Assembly: GCF_000250675.2 (NCBI RefSeq)
Contig: NC_018681.1
Coordinates: 5,270,001 to 5,334,000, forward strand
DNA length: 64,000 bases
Direction of reading: 5' to 3'
Source: Nocardia brasiliensis ATCC 700358
Lineage (GTDB): Bacteria > Actinomycetota > Actinomycetes > Mycobacteriales > Mycobacteriaceae
This document shows, piece after piece, positions 51,944-59,270 of this stretch. The first letter of the stretch is position 1; every line of letters starts with the position of its first letter. The translations under genes and the position numbers were made by a program. The notes under the pieces are model-generated. The model made no database searches, was not told the DNA's origin, and worked only from the letters and a program-made list of their open reading frames with translations.

Positions 51944-53200
51944 GTGTCCGAGATCCGACGGCGGCTGTTCAAAACGACTAATCGTGACGATCAAGCCCCC
52001 GCGGAACCTCGCGTCTCCAAACGCCTACCGATCGGCGTGTACGTCCTCGGAGCGAGCGTATTCGCCCTGGGCACTTCGGAATTCATCGTCTCCGGCCTGG
52101 TCGATCAGATCGCGGGTTCGCTCGACATCTCGGTGTCCCAGGTCGGCCAGCTGATCACGGCGTTCGCCATCGGCATGCTGGTCGGCGCGCCCACCATGGC
52201 CGTCCTGACGCTCGGCCGGGACCGCAAGACCGTGATGGTGGCCGCCGTGGTCGTCTTCTGCATTTCCGATCTGCTGACGGTGATCCCGGTCTTCCCCGTC
52301 ATGTTCGCGATGCGGCTGATCGCGGCCGTGGCCTGTGCGACCGCGTTGACCGTCGCCCAGGTGATGGCCGTCGCGCTCGCCGGTCCCGGCCGGATGCCGC
52401 AGGCGATCGCGGTGATCCTCGGCGGTATGACGCTCGCGAACGTGGCGGGCGTACCGCTCGGCAGCCTGGTCGGCGCGGTATTCAGCTGGCAGGTCATCTT
52501 CGTGCTGATCGGCGTGATGAGCGCGATCGGCGCGGTGCTCGTCACGATCTTCGTACCCCGGCTGCCGCGCGACCGCGGCCCCGAGGTCGGGCTGGGCACC
52601 CTGGTCGCGCGCGAACTGCGATCGCTGGTGCAGACCCGGGTCTTCGTCGCCCTCGCCACCACGGTGCTGTTCGAGACGGCGCTGTTCAGCGTGTACGCCT
52701 ACATCCAGCCGCTCCTCACCGACGCCAGCGGTATCAGCGTGCATCAGGCCCCGATCGTGCTGTTCCTGTTCGGCGTCGGATTGTTCGTCGGCAACACCCT
52801 CGGCGGCCGGCTGGCGCAGTGGTCCGCCATGAAGAACGTCATCGGCAGTCTGGTGGCGATGATCGTCATGATGGTGGTGCTCCGGACCGTGGTGCACCAC
52901 AGCATCGCGGCGGCAGCGGCGATCACCGTGCTCGGCGTGTGCGCCTTCTCGATGACCGCCGCGCTCAGCTCGCGGGTGATCGGTTTCGCGGTCGGAGCGC
53001 CCACCCTGGCCGTCGCAATTGTCATGTCCGCCTTCAACATCGGCAACGCGATCGGCCCGGCGATCGGCGGCGTCGTCATCGCGCACCGGGCGATCGAGGA
53101 CGTCATCTGGGTCGGCGTGATCGTCGCGACGCTCGCACTGGCCACCGCGTTCGTCTCCGTCGCCATCGAACGCCGGCATGCGCTCGCACCGACCCCGTGA
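51944..53200 (+). CDS. MFS transporter, DHA1 family drug exporter
   Basis: A 418-residue protein from GTG 51944 (AAGGAG upstream) with 12 predicted membrane helices after a ~28-residue cytosolic head. LGTSEFIVSGLVDQIAGSLDIS in helix 1, GMLVGAPTMAVLTLGRDRKTVM between helices 2 and 3, and GMTLANVAGVPLGSLVGAVFSW in helix 5 are those of proton-driven drug exporters like CmlR/AraJ. Coupled with a methyltransferase in the cluster, it is the leading candidate exporter of the enediyne. Confidence 0.9.
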   Translation: MSEIRRRLFKTTNRDDQAPAEPRVSKRLPIGVYVLGASVFALGTSEFIVSGLVDQIAGSLDISVSQVGQLITAFAIGMLVGAPTMAVLTLGRDRKTVMVAAVVVFCISDLLTVIPVFPVMFAMRLIAAVACATALTVAQVMAVALAGPGRMPQAIAVILGGMTLANVAGVPLGSLVGAVFSWQVIFVLIGVMSAIGAVLVTIFVPRLPRDRGPEVGLGTLVARELRSLVQTRVFVALATTVLFETALFSVYAYIQPLLTDASGISVHQAPIVLFLFGVGLFVGNTLGGRLAQWSAMKNVIGSLVAMIVMMVVLRTVVHHSIAAAAAITVLGVCAFSMTAALSSRVIGFAVGAPTLAVAIVMSAFNIGNAIGPAIGGVVIAHRAIEDVIWVGVIVATLALATAFVSVAIERRHALAPTP

Positions 53201-53243
53201 GGACCACCGGCGTCGACGGCCGCGACCGCCGACGCCGGGTCCG

Positions 53244-54215
53244 CTACCTCGAGCCGGAAGCGGCCCGCCGGGACTCGACGGCGCCGCGCACCTCCTCCGA
53301 GATCAGGTCGTCGATCATCGCGACGGCGACCTCGGCGCCCATCGCCGCGGCACCGATCAGCTGCTTGGCCGGATCGGCGACGTTGCCCGCGGCCCAGATC
53401 CCCGGCACGGCGGTGCGGCCGGTGGCGTCGACGGCGATATGGTCGCCGATCCCGCTCGGGTGCGCGGCCGGGGTCAGCCCGAGCGGAGCGAGCAGGTCGG
53501 CACGCGCGGAGAAGCGCGGCCCGCACACGAGTGCCTGCAATTCGACGATCGCACCGGTCCGCAACCGAACTCCGGTCAGGCGATCATCGCTGACCTGCAC
53601 AGCTTCCACCTCGCCGGGAATGATCTCGATATCGCGCGCGGCCAGCTGCTCGACCTCGGCGTCGGTCAGCGCGGGCCCGGTGTGCGACAGGAAACTGAGC
53701 CGCGGCGACCACTGCCGGAACAGCATGGCCTGGTGCATGGACATGGCCGTGGTGGACAGCACGCCGATGACCTGATCCCGCACCTCCCAGCCATGACAGA
53801 AGGGGCAGTGCAACACATCCCGGCCCCACCGCTCGGCGAGACCGGGCAGCTCGGGCAGATCATCGGTGAGACCGGTCGCGACGAGCAGGCGGCGTCCGCG
53901 AATGGTTCCGGACTCGGCGACGTCCACCCCGAAACCCCCGTCCACGGCCGCCACCGCCGTCACCTCGCCGGTCACGAACTCGACGCCGTATCCCGCCACC
54001 TCCGCGCGACCCGCCACGAGCAACTCCCCCGGCGCCACACCGTCCCGGCTCAGGAACCCGTGCATGTGCGCGGCGGGGGCGTTGCGCGGCCGGTCGCTGT
54101 CCACCACCACGACCGAATATCGCGCTCGGGCCAGCATCAATGCGGCATTCAGGCCCGCCGCGCCACCACCGACGATCACTACATCGCAGCGATATCCGGA
54201 TTCTCGGATCGTCAC
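53244..54215 (-). CDS. Thioredoxin reductase-like FAD disulfide oxidoreductase (CPFC)
   Basis: A 323-residue flavoprotein. It starts with the FAD fold VVIVGGGAAGLNAALMLARARY. The redox pair DVLHCPFCHGWEVRD lies mid-sequence, next to the NAD(P)H domain start IGVLSTT. The C-terminal GIWAAGNVADP binds FAD. It belongs to the thioredoxin reductase/dithiol oxidase group that includes GliT, HlmI and TrxB-like enzymes forming disulfides in natural products. The NADPH motif GxGxxA is degraded, which suits an oxygen-using dithiol oxidase. In this cluster it could form or protect the sulfur trigger (inference). Confidence 0.85.
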   Translation of the reverse strand: MTIRESGYRCDVVIVGGGAAGLNAALMLARARYSVVVVDSDRPRNAPAAHMHGFLSRDGVAPGELLVAGRAEVAGYGVEFVTGEVTAVAAVDGGFGVDVAESGTIRGRRLLVATGLTDDLPELPGLAERWGRDVLHCPFCHGWEVRDQVIGVLSTTAMSMHQAMLFRQWSPRLSFLSHTGPALTDAEVEQLAARDIEIIPGEVEAVQVSDDRLTGVRLRTGAIVELQALVCGPRFSARADLLAPLGLTPAAHPSGIGDHIAVDATGRTAVPGIWAAGNVADPAKQLIGAAAMGAEVAVAMIDDLISEEVRGAVESRRAASGSR

Positions 54216-54321
54216 TCCAGCCTCCCGTAGTCAGATAGGTATACGAGATGATAGCATTTGTGGGCTGATCGAGTATCGACAGCATTCCCACTATCCGGTT
54301 CGAATACACGGAGATTTCGCG

Positions 54322-54864
54322 ATGACCAGTGCACTGAGAACGACCAAACTCCGCAAATTGTTCAGCGCCTACGATGTCGACCAGGACGGTGTCATGGACG
54401 AACTGGATGTCACGGCACTGGCCCAAATGTGGTGCGACACATACGATCTGCCGCCACGATCGGCGGATTGGAGCAACATTCACCGGCAGGCCCACCGCAT
54501 GTTCCGGGATATGCCCGGGTCGCTGGACGCCGACGGCGACAAAAAGGTGACCATCGAGGAATGGGTGGCCTGGGGCGACGATCCGGAATTCCAGAAATTC
54601 GTGGAGAATTCCGCGATACCGTTCAGCATGGCGGTATTCGCCGCCGCGGACAAGGACCGCGACGGGCGAATCAACGCGCAGGAAATGATGGCCGCCCAGA
54701 TCAAAGGCGGGATGTCCGAAGAGGAGACGAACAAGGCATTCGCCCTGTTGGACGCCGATGGTGACGGTTACGTCACCACCGACGAATACGTGCAAGCCTC
54801 CAGAGAATTCTATTTGAGCGACGACCCGGCCGCCCGGGGAAATCACATCGCCGGCGAACTGTAG
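54322..54864 (+). CDS. Four-EF-hand calcium-binding protein 2
   Basis: A 180-residue cytosolic protein from ATG 54322 (GGAG about 10 nt upstream). EF loops are YDVDQDGVMDELD, DADGDKKVTIEE, DKDRDGRINAQE and DADGDGYVTTDE. It is clearly a paralogue of 49596-50129: same length, loop spacing and C-terminal GN.../AGT..L endings. It is divergent from the flavin oxidoreductase and convergent with the P450. Two such proteins in one cluster suggest a functional need for calcium-binding proteins, such as sequestering the product or protecting the cell. Confidence 0.88.
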   Translation: MTSALRTTKLRKLFSAYDVDQDGVMDELDVTALAQMWCDTYDLPPRSADWSNIHRQAHRMFRDMPGSLDADGDKKVTIEEWVAWGDDPEFQKFVENSAIPFSMAVFAAADKDRDGRINAQEMMAAQIKGGMSEEETNKAFALLDADGDGYVTTDEYVQASREFYLSDDPAARGNHIAGEL

Positions 54865-54867
54865 GCC

Positions 54868-56220
54868 TTAAGCCGTGGCGGCGGACCTGCGGTGCACCGT
54901 CATCGGGAGCGCGTCCACCGGCATCGTGACAGCCGGTTTAGGCCGGGGCTGATGCCCCGGCACGGACGCCAGCCGCCAGCGCCCCATGATCGTCGCGAGC
55001 ACGATGATCAGCTCGGTCCAGGAGAACGTCTCACCGATACAGCCGTGCACACCGGCACCGAACGGCATGAACGCGTTGCGCTGCGTCGCGGTCAGCCGCT
55101 CGGGCAGCCAGCGGTCGGGATCGAACCGCTCCGGTTCGGCGAAGATTCCGGGATTGTGCATGAGCGCGTAGAAGCTGTAGAGAATCGCCTCGTTACCCGG
55201 AATGCGGTAGCCGCCGAGTTCGGTGTCCTCGGTCGTCATCCGGGTCTGGAAAAATCCTTGCGTGCGCAGGCGCAACGTTTCGGTGAGCACCCGGCGGGTG
55301 TATTCCAAGCGGGCGACATCGTCGAATTCGGCGGCCCGGCCGGCGAGCACGCTGTCCACTTCCTCGTGTAGCTGCTTCTCGACCTCCGGATGGCTGGCGA
55401 TCTCGTGACAGGCCCACGCCAGGGTATTGCTGATGGTGTTGCTGCCCGCGATGAAGAAGGTCAGCACCTCGTCGTGGATCTGCTGATCGCTCATGCTCGG
55501 GCTGCCGTCCTCGTCGCGCGCGAGCAGCATCATCGACAGCAGGTCGCCGCGATCCTCGCCGCTGGCCCGATACTCCCGGATCGTTTCGTGAATAGTCCGC
55601 CGCAGATAGTCTTCCGACTCCCGGTAGCGGCGATTCGCCGCGGTCGGCAGCTTCGTCAGCACGCCGGTGGTGTCCGCGATACGCCGGAACAGCCCGCCGA
55701 GCACCACACCGGTGGCATCCATGAACCGGCGCTGATCCAGCGTGGTGCCGGGCGCGAAGATCACCTGAGTCACGTTGGCCAGGGCGAGTTCGTCCATCTC
55801 CCGCTCGATCCGCCGGGTTTCGCCCTCGGACCAGCCATCGATCCGCGTCGCGACCAATTTACTGATCAGCGAGCAGTAGTGGATGATCCGCGTGCGATGG
55901 AACGCGGGCTGCAGCAGGCGGCGCTGGCGCCGATGAAAAGCCCCGTCGGAAATCCCGAGGCCGTTGCCGAACATGACCCGGAACCGTTCGGTGATCGGGC
56001 CGCCCCTGGCGAAGATCTCCGGTGCGCGCATGACCTGTCGCATGAGGTCGGCGTCATTGACGACGTACATCGGCCTGCGGCCGAGCCGGATCATGGTCAC
56101 CGGTTCGCCGGACTGCAAGGACAGCAGCAGCTGACCCGGATTTCGCTTCATCTCCAGCCCGTGGCCGAGCAGCGGCAGTCCGCCGGGAGTGATGGTCGGC
56201 TGTCGAGAAATAGTGGTCAT
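54868..56220 (-). CDS. Cytochrome P450 (cluster tailoring enzyme)
   Basis: A 450-residue P450. The haem loop FMPFGAGVHGCIGETF carries the Cys ligand. The K-helix ExxR is ETLRLR, and FDPDRWLPERL precedes the haem loop. The I-helix FFIAGSNTISNTL has Asn in place of the usual acidic residue but keeps Thr. N-terminal PGGLPLLGHGLEMKRNP is like other actinomycete P450s. It is probably soluble. It lies between the EF-hand and AHSA1 genes and is a candidate oxidiser of the enediyne core or its appendages. It is a different subfamily from the P450 at 1523. Confidence 0.92.
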   Translation of the reverse strand: MTTISRQPTITPGGLPLLGHGLEMKRNPGQLLLSLQSGEPVTMIRLGRRPMYVVNDADLMRQVMRAPEIFARGGPITERFRVMFGNGLGISDGAFHRRQRRLLQPAFHRTRIIHYCSLISKLVATRIDGWSEGETRRIEREMDELALANVTQVIFAPGTTLDQRRFMDATGVVLGGLFRRIADTTGVLTKLPTAANRRYRESEDYLRRTIHETIREYRASGEDRGDLLSMMLLARDEDGSPSMSDQQIHDEVLTFFIAGSNTISNTLAWACHEIASHPEVEKQLHEEVDSVLAGRAAEFDDVARLEYTRRVLTETLRLRTQGFFQTRMTTEDTELGGYRIPGNEAILYSFYALMHNPGIFAEPERFDPDRWLPERLTATQRNAFMPFGAGVHGCIGETFSWTELIIVLATIMGRWRLASVPGHQPRPKPAVTMPVDALPMTVHRRSAATA

Positions 56221-56253
56221 CGGTTCGCCACTTTCTGAATCGATCCGCGTGGA

Positions 56254-56784
56254 CTATTCGTCGCCGCGAATGGCATGCGCGGCCGACGGTGTGGCGGCGA
56301 GAACCGTGCCGGTCTCCAGCAACGCCTTCAGATTGTTCATCAGTCCCGGCCAGCCGCCGCTGCCCGGGAGTTGGCCGCTGATCGCCTGGTACATGACGCT
56401 GCCGGGTTCGAAGCCGTCGTGGGTCACCGTCAGCCGGACCGCGCCGTCGCCGTCGGGTGCGATCTCGAAGGTGACCATCGTGCGCGGTTCCTTCATGTAC
56501 TCGGCGAGTTCGGCGTCCGACCAGCCGAAGAGCATGGCGTGCGCGGGTTGCAGCAGATGCCAGCTATAGGAGAGGACGCGATAGGGGTCGGCCGCCAGCA
56601 CGACCTGCCCCAGATCCTGCGGCTCTTCCTCCGGCATGTTCTGCCATTTCACCGGGGAGCCGACCCGCCAGTCCGAATGCATGGCGACGCCGAACCAATA
56701 TCGACGGGTGAATTCCGGCTGGGTCAGGGCCGCCCAGAGCTGCTCCGGTGTCGTCGCGATGCGTGTCGTGTAGGTGAATTCCAT
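56254..56784 (-). CDS. SRPBCC / AHSA1-type START-fold protein 2 (CalC-fold candidate)
   Basis: About 176 residues; ATG 56784 is preferred for its GAGG at 9 nt, and two further in-frame ATGs lie 3 and 5 codons upstream. FTYTTRIATTPEQLWAALTQPEFTRRYW is the classic AHSA1 start, YRVLSYSWHLLQ lies in the middle and WPGLMNNLKALLETG is the C-terminal helix. It lies between the P450 and a third AHSA1 gene on the same strand. A self-sacrificing resistance role, as for CalC, is the main idea, but AHSA1 proteins are also common with other roles. Confidence 0.8.
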   Translation of the reverse strand: MEFTYTTRIATTPEQLWAALTQPEFTRRYWFGVAMHSDWRVGSPVKWQNMPEEEPQDLGQVVLAADPYRVLSYSWHLLQPAHAMLFGWSDAELAEYMKEPRTMVTFEIAPDGDGAVRLTVTHDGFEPGSVMYQAISGQLPGSGGWPGLMNNLKALLETGTVLAATPSAAHAIRGDE

Positions 56785-56870
56785 GATGCTCATCCTCATT
56801 CACTGTGTGATTGCCACACCGCATCGCGACGTCACCCGTCAGCCGAGTTACCGCGTCTGTGAATTAACGG

Positions 56871-57359
56871 TCAGTGCCGCTGCAGATTCGGTGGATTCTC
56901 GTCCTGCACCAACCGAAGTGTCACGTCGTGTTCGAGGGCCGCTTTCAACGCGGCGATCAAATAGGCGAATCCGGCCGTGGAATCCCGGACGCCGTCGACC
57001 TGAGCTTGGAGATCGCCGCCATAACCGGTTTCGGTGATATGCAGATACGTGGTGTCGTTCTCATACGGTATCAACGTGAATTCTACCGTAGTCGGCTCCT
57101 CGGGATTGTAATTATCCCAGGTGAATTGGATTTTGCTGTCGGTGTCGAACTTCTCGACCCGAATCGTGCGCGCGACGCCGTACATTTCCCATTCCCAGGT
57201 GAGTTCGGCGCCCTCGGCCATGCGGCCGCTGCTCTTCGTGTACCAGAATTTGGACGTTATCGACGGGTCGGCCAGGGCCTCGAAGACGTCGTGCGGTGGC
57301 CGGCGGATGAGCATGCCCAGATCCACGGACGGCGGATCGATCGGTTGCGATGCAACCAT
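56871..57359 (-). CDS. SRPBCC / AHSA1-type START-fold protein 3 (CalC-fold candidate)
   Basis: A 162-residue protein with a strong GAGGAGG ribosome binding site before ATG 57359. MLIRRPPHDVFEALADPSITSKFWYTKSSG is the AHSA1 N-terminus; FDTDSKIQFTWDNYNPEEPTTVEFTL and HITETGYGG follow; the helix AGFAYLIAALKAALEHDVTL ends it. It is 86 bases upstream of the second AHSA1 gene, same strand, so they may be co-transcribed. It is distinct enough from copies 1 and 2 to suggest different ligands. Confidence 0.8.
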   Translation of the reverse strand: MVASQPIDPPSVDLGMLIRRPPHDVFEALADPSITSKFWYTKSSGRMAEGAELTWEWEMYGVARTIRVEKFDTDSKIQFTWDNYNPEEPTTVEFTLIPYENDTTYLHITETGYGGDLQAQVDGVRDSTAGFAYLIAALKAALEHDVTLRLVQDENPPNLQRH

Positions 57360-57458
57360 GGTGCCTCCTCTACGTTGCTGAGATTCGGTAAAGCTTTCGA
57401 TAGTAGTTCGGACACACAGTAACGGTGGATGGGCGTCACCGTGGGCCGTTCCAGCATG

Positions 57459-59192
57459 TCAACGGCTCTTTCCAGCCAGCCACAGGTTGGTCAGGTCGCC
57501 GTTGAGCACCGGGTAGGGCAGCCAGTTCCGCACGGTCGTGGCGTGGAACCAGTACTGGTGCGCGAAGAGAACCGGCACCACCGCGGCGTCGTGCAGCACC
57601 TCGGCCTCCATCCGGCGGAAGAGCTCGGCGGCTCGCGTCTCGTCCGCCGAAGTGAGCGCGGCGCCGAGCAACTCGTTGACCTTCGCACTGCGGTAGCGGC
57701 CGAAGTTCGAACCCCAGTCGCCGCCCTCGACCACACCCCGGCTGTCGAACAGGGGCTGCAGGTAGGTGCGCGCGTTGTTGCCGTACCAGTCCGGCTCCCA
57801 CCCGGTGAGGGCGATATCCCAGCTCTTGCGCGTGACCGACGAGGAAAAGTAGTCCGAGAACAGCTCATTGATCGAGACGCCGACCAACTCGACGCGGATT
57901 CCGGCCCGCGCCATCGCCGCCTTGACCACCTCCGCCGTTTCGGGGTGGATGTCGCGGTCGCGGAATATCAATCGCAGCGTCAGCCCGTCCGGATAACCCG
58001 CGTCGGCGAGCAGCCGCCGGGCCAGTTCCGGATCACCGCGGCCGCCCTCGGTTCCGTACGGACGGAATTCACGGTGCGCGGTGCACAGCGGCGGCAGGAT
58101 CTGGTCGGCGATATCGTTCAGGCTCGGCCCGCCCCACACCCGCGACACCGCAGCCTTGTCCACCGCGTACTGCAGTGCGACGCGCACCGCGCGGGCGGTC
58201 ATGACGGGACTGGAAAAGTTGACCACGATATAGGGACTGAACAATCCGGCGGGATATACCTCCAGCCGTGGATCAGCGCTGCCGAGCAACTGTGGGAGTT
58301 CCTCGGTGAGCGGTTGGATGTCCCACAGCATTTCGGCCGTGCCGGTCGCGACCAGTTCGTGGGCCGCGCGCTCCGACATTCCCTCGCGAACGACGATGGT
58401 GTCGACATAGGCGGCACGCAGGCGATCGGATCTCGGTTCCCAGGCGGGATTCCGCTCGAGCACGATCCGTTCTCCCGGAACGTAATTCACCACCTGGTAC
58501 GGACCGTTCGAGGCGAGCACCCGGTTGAACTCGGGGCTGCCGGGGACGAAATCCAGGTACTCCACCGGCGCGGGCGTGGCGAACGGCAACGCGAGCATGT
58601 TCAAGAAATCCGAGGCCGGATGCCGAGTGGTGAAAATGATCTCGCGATCCCCTTGCGCCCGAACACCTTTGATCTCCGTGTGCTCGAGCCGAGCGGCGAC
58701 GGACTCGGGTGCCGCGCCCGCCACGGCGTCCCGGAACTCGAGCATGCCCTCGACCGTGCTCAGGTAGTAGGCCAGGCCGGGACTGCTCGCGAGCGGGTGG
58801 GCCAGGCGCTTGATGCCGCGCACGATATCGTCGGCGACCAGTGGGCGGATGCCCGAGGGCGTATTCCACCGCAGGTCGTCGGCGAGGGTGAACCGGTACT
58901 GCGTGCCCTCGGCGGTGATCCGGCCGTTCGCCACGGTCGGCACCTCGGTCGCCAGGTCCGCGACGATCTTTCCGGCCTCCTCGCGGTTGCGGCTCGCGAC
59001 GCAGCCGACCAGCTGCCGCGTGTAGCCGCGCACGATCCCGCGGGTGGCCGTGTGGTACGCCAGCGCGGGGTCGAGATAGTCGACGTCGCCGGCGCCGACC
59101 AGGGTGAGCGTGCCGCCGCGCCGGGGCGCCCGCGGCTCCGCAGAGCCTGCTCGCGTGGTTGTTTCCCGCACTGCCGCACCACCTTTCCGCAT
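57459..59192 (-). CDS. Family 5 solute-binding-like protein without signal peptide (copy 2)
   Basis: About 577 residues. ATG 59192 or GTG 59168 (AAAGGTGG at 7 nt) are both possible; the second has the better ribosome binding site. GGTLTLVGAGDVDYLDPAL matches the mature start of SBP_bac_5 proteins. GPYQVVNYVPGERIVLERNPAWEP, ALQYAVDKAAVSRVWGG and WDIALTGWEPDWYGNNARTYLQPL are family motifs. The ~30 residues ahead of GGTL are Arg/Ala-rich, with no hydrophobic core, so it should stay in the cytosol. It is divergent from copy 3. Confidence 0.8.
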   Translation of the reverse strand: MRKGGAAVRETTTRAGSAEPRAPRRGGTLTLVGAGDVDYLDPALAYHTATRGIVRGYTRQLVGCVASRNREEAGKIVADLATEVPTVANGRITAEGTQYRFTLADDLRWNTPSGIRPLVADDIVRGIKRLAHPLASSPGLAYYLSTVEGMLEFRDAVAGAAPESVAARLEHTEIKGVRAQGDREIIFTTRHPASDFLNMLALPFATPAPVEYLDFVPGSPEFNRVLASNGPYQVVNYVPGERIVLERNPAWEPRSDRLRAAYVDTIVVREGMSERAAHELVATGTAEMLWDIQPLTEELPQLLGSADPRLEVYPAGLFSPYIVVNFSSPVMTARAVRVALQYAVDKAAVSRVWGGPSLNDIADQILPPLCTAHREFRPYGTEGGRGDPELARRLLADAGYPDGLTLRLIFRDRDIHPETAEVVKAAMARAGIRVELVGVSINELFSDYFSSSVTRKSWDIALTGWEPDWYGNNARTYLQPLFDSRGVVEGGDWGSNFGRYRSAKVNELLGAALTSADETRAAELFRRMEAEVLHDAAVVPVLFAHQYWFHATTVRNWLPYPVLNGDLTNLWLAGKSR

Positions 59193-59206
59193 TCGCCCCA
59201 AAGTAT

Positions 59207-59221
59207 ACTTCCATTACATAT
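59207..59221 (+). promoter_or_regulatory. ACTT-N7-ATAT signature before solute-binding-like copy 3
   Basis: ACTT (59207-59210), CCATTAC, ATAT (59218-59221), followed by AGTGATCTAG. It is 50 nt before the ATG at 59271 and is located in the gap between two divergent solute-binding-like genes. Confidence 0.45.
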
Positions 59222-59270
59222 AGTGATCTAGAGGATCTTTCGGCACGGTTCGGACCAGGAGGTCGGAGCA

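Noticed and set aside
57429..59231. A 600-codon + strand open frame
   Set aside because: Antisense to the second solute-binding-like gene; shadow frame of a GC-rich gene.
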